Below are positions 62,295 through 64,000 of a stretch of DNA of 64,000 nucleotides, piece by piece. Under the pieces are notes generated by a model. The model ran no database searches. It was not told the origin of the DNA and saw only the letters and a program-made list of their open reading frames with translations. Each line of letters begins with the position of its first letter. Within the stretch, counting starts at the first letter, position 1. A program made the position numbers and the translations under genes. The DNA is from Lepturacanthus savala (lineage: Eukaryota; Chordata; Actinopteri; Scombriformes; Trichiuridae), in the NCBI GenBank assembly GCA_030544235.1, contig CM060470.1, positions 21,144,356 to 21,208,355 on the forward strand, in the 5' to 3' direction.

Positions 62295-62850
62295 TTACGC
62301 AATCCTACTGAAGTATCAAGAAGTAAAAGTACCAAAACATTTTAAAATACTCGTAACAAGTGAAAGTCCTGAATTTACTTACCAGTAAGTTGTGTACAAA
62401 CTTGTACGTTCAAAATATACATAAAGTATCAAATGTATTCTTTGGAATTATATATTATTGCAGCAATTTCTGTTTTTATCAATGACAAATACATTGAAGA
62501 ACATTTTGTTGTAGTTTGTTAATGTGGAGCCAATTCACATTACCAGTTAGTACTGCATTATAATGTTTCATATTATTTTAATATATAGCGTTAGTGATCA
62601 ACAATAAAAAAATAAACAATTTATAGTATTGAAATATCTTATGCAAAATCTCAATCTGTAATGTAACTAAACCTGAGAAATAAGTATAGTAAAATGAGTT
62701 GTAAAGTATGAGTAAAAAGTAAAATATTTCTCTCTCAAATGTAGTATATGAAGTATAAAGTAGTTGTAAACATGGAAATAGTCAAGTAAAGTACAAGTAC
62801 CTCAAAACTATACTTAAGTATAGTACTCATTCCACCACTGCAGTTTTGTC
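62295..62850 (-). repeat. Dispersed teleost repeat (AGTGGTGGAATGAGTACT type)
   Basis: Minus strand begins CAGTGGTGGAATGAGTACTA and proceeds through several AGTACTTG/ATACTTAAG phrases. Same family as 61230-61795. Confidence 0.5.
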
Positions 62851-62934
62851 TCTGTATGGACCTGCTCACTATCACTATCACACTCAATGTAAAAATTTCT
62901 TTTCCATTATACTTTCAGTATAAATAAAAAAGAC

Positions 62935-63269
62935 ATTTTATTGCTAAATAAAAAGGAATATTGTACAGTATAAAATATCACAAAATATTTATTAAGAAAC
63001 TTAAATAAAATTAGAAATTCAGCAATAAACAAACGGTATAAACTCATCATGAAATCAGTTTGCAGCTCCAACAGTTGAAAATTTCACAGTGAAATTCTCA
63101 CAGTCTGAGCTCATTGTCAGTCTGCAGCAGCAACAGTAAACACGTTTCATTCTTCACCACATTTAAAAGAGTGTTTACAGCATCCTATTCTGTCTTATGT
63201 GTGTTTGCATGCTGTTCGACGCAATAAACAACTTTTTTTTTGTTCGGAAGCGAGTACACAGCGGTAGTT
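62935..63269 (-). other. ercc1: ercc1 3'UTR
   Basis: From the stop at 63272-63270 to a minus-strand AATAAA near 62939-62944. The end is inferred. Confidence 0.45.
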
Positions 63270-63789
63270 TCAGCTGTCTTTCATCTTTGACTTCAAGAAG
63301 GGTTTGTGGAGCACATCATAGAGTCGTCTCGCCTGCAGGCACAAAATGACAGTAAATTAACAAATGATCCGTCTACCTTCTCTACATTCATATGGTGAAC
63401 ATATATTTGTTCTCACTTTTTGTGGTCCAAGACCTGGACAGAGAACCAGGTCTTCTTTAGAGGCACTAATGATCCCTTCTACAGACTGTAAAAAAAAAAA
63501 AAGCACAACATTCATATCATCAGTTTATTGACTGCACTGGGCCATTACCTCTGGAAACATCGCTAAATCACGTTAATACTAGAATGAGACAATTAATTGA
63601 GAGAACATCATCTAATTGGCCGATTATATTATATTGCATCAATCTGAGGATGCATTTTTGCTGTAGAGAGCACCTAATGGCCTGGAAACTGTTTCTTTTT
63701 TTTCCAGGGGTACTCACCGAGAAAGTGGACAGCAACGTAATGGCATCTGTCTTATTTATAGACTTCACCGTGGTCAGGCAGTCTGTAAC
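63270..63789 (-). CDS. ercc1: ERCC1, DNA excision repair protein (last three exons)
   Basis: Exons 63789-63718, 63485-63417 and 63332-63270 (24 + 23 + 20 codons and TGA). They read VTDCLTTVKSINKTDA, the helix-hairpin-helix part with LCPGLGPQK, and ARRLYDVLHKPFLKSK before the stop. This matches the C-terminal (HhH)2 domain by which ERCC1 binds XPF (ERCC4) to form the nuclease of nucleotide-excision and crosslink repair. A further GGTAAGC donor lies at the very edge (64000), so the preceding exon begins right outside the window. The tail after FLKS (KMKDS) is slightly longer than the mammalian end. Confidence 0.93.
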
Positions 63790-64000
63790 CTTAAAAACAA
63801 ACAGAAATACAATCATTACATTATTCCACACATTAAAAACAGCTTGAAATGACTCTGCAGATGATTAACCTTCACATTTATATGTGACTGCATCATGCTT
63901 AGTAAAAACCCTGGACAGAGATGTCCTGATCTTCTGAGTCATTTGGAGTTTACATTCTTTTATGTCAACTTCTCTCATGTTATGTAGCCTGTAGCTTACC

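Overview
The window looks like nuclear DNA of a teleost fish, probably a spiny-rayed species. The reasons are small, sharply defined vertebrate exons, many long (GT)n/(TA)n microsatellites, an L2-type LINE tail, Tc1-like and hAT-like elements, and fish-type dispersed repeats. No prokaryotic, viral, tRNA or rRNA features were seen. Five protein-coding genes can be read by joining exons whose phases agree: dip2a (+, 3' part), a sacsin-like giant gene (-, complete), a C2H2 zinc-finger gene (+, coding part in one exon), prmt2 (-, complete) and ercc1 (-, last three exons).

Layout. 1-28770: 28 exons of dip2a (exon sum 3405 nt, 1134 codons plus stop), then its 3'UTR. 28770-29730: short convergent spacer with an imperfect inverted repeat. 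29730-49190: sacsin-like gene read leftward. It has seven coding exons, the last 10.95 kb long, encoding 4283 aa with three GHKL ATPase modules, a J domain and a C-terminal HEPN domain. Its first exon is non-coding, lies under a TATA box and is preceded by clustered IRF-type motifs. 50240-53355: GC-rich promoter region and zinc-finger gene. 53790-61939: prmt2 read leftward (nine coding exons, 424 aa: SH3 plus PRMT core). 62935-63789: ercc1 3' end. The dip2a/prmt2 pairing matches the vertebrate DIP2A-PRMT2 neighbourhood and supports the dip2a assignment over dip2b/dip2c.

The genes do not form a pathway. DIP2A is an adenylate-forming-domain protein, PRMT2 an arginine methyltransferase, ERCC1 the XPF partner in DNA repair, the zinc-finger protein an unassigned putative DNA binder, and the sacsin-like protein a chaperone-type giant that may be interferon-inducible (inference from its promoter).

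The most unusual sequence is a 1.1-kb minisatellite in dip2a (9495-10603). Its 25-27 bp unit is a copy of the 3' splice site plus the first codons of the following exon, so 43 decoy acceptors precede the true exon at 10604. Other points of interest are splice sites touching dinucleotide repeats, a likely GC-AG terminal intron in prmt2, uORFs whose stop overlaps the main start codon in two genes, and several non-autonomous DNA transposons with recognisable ends.
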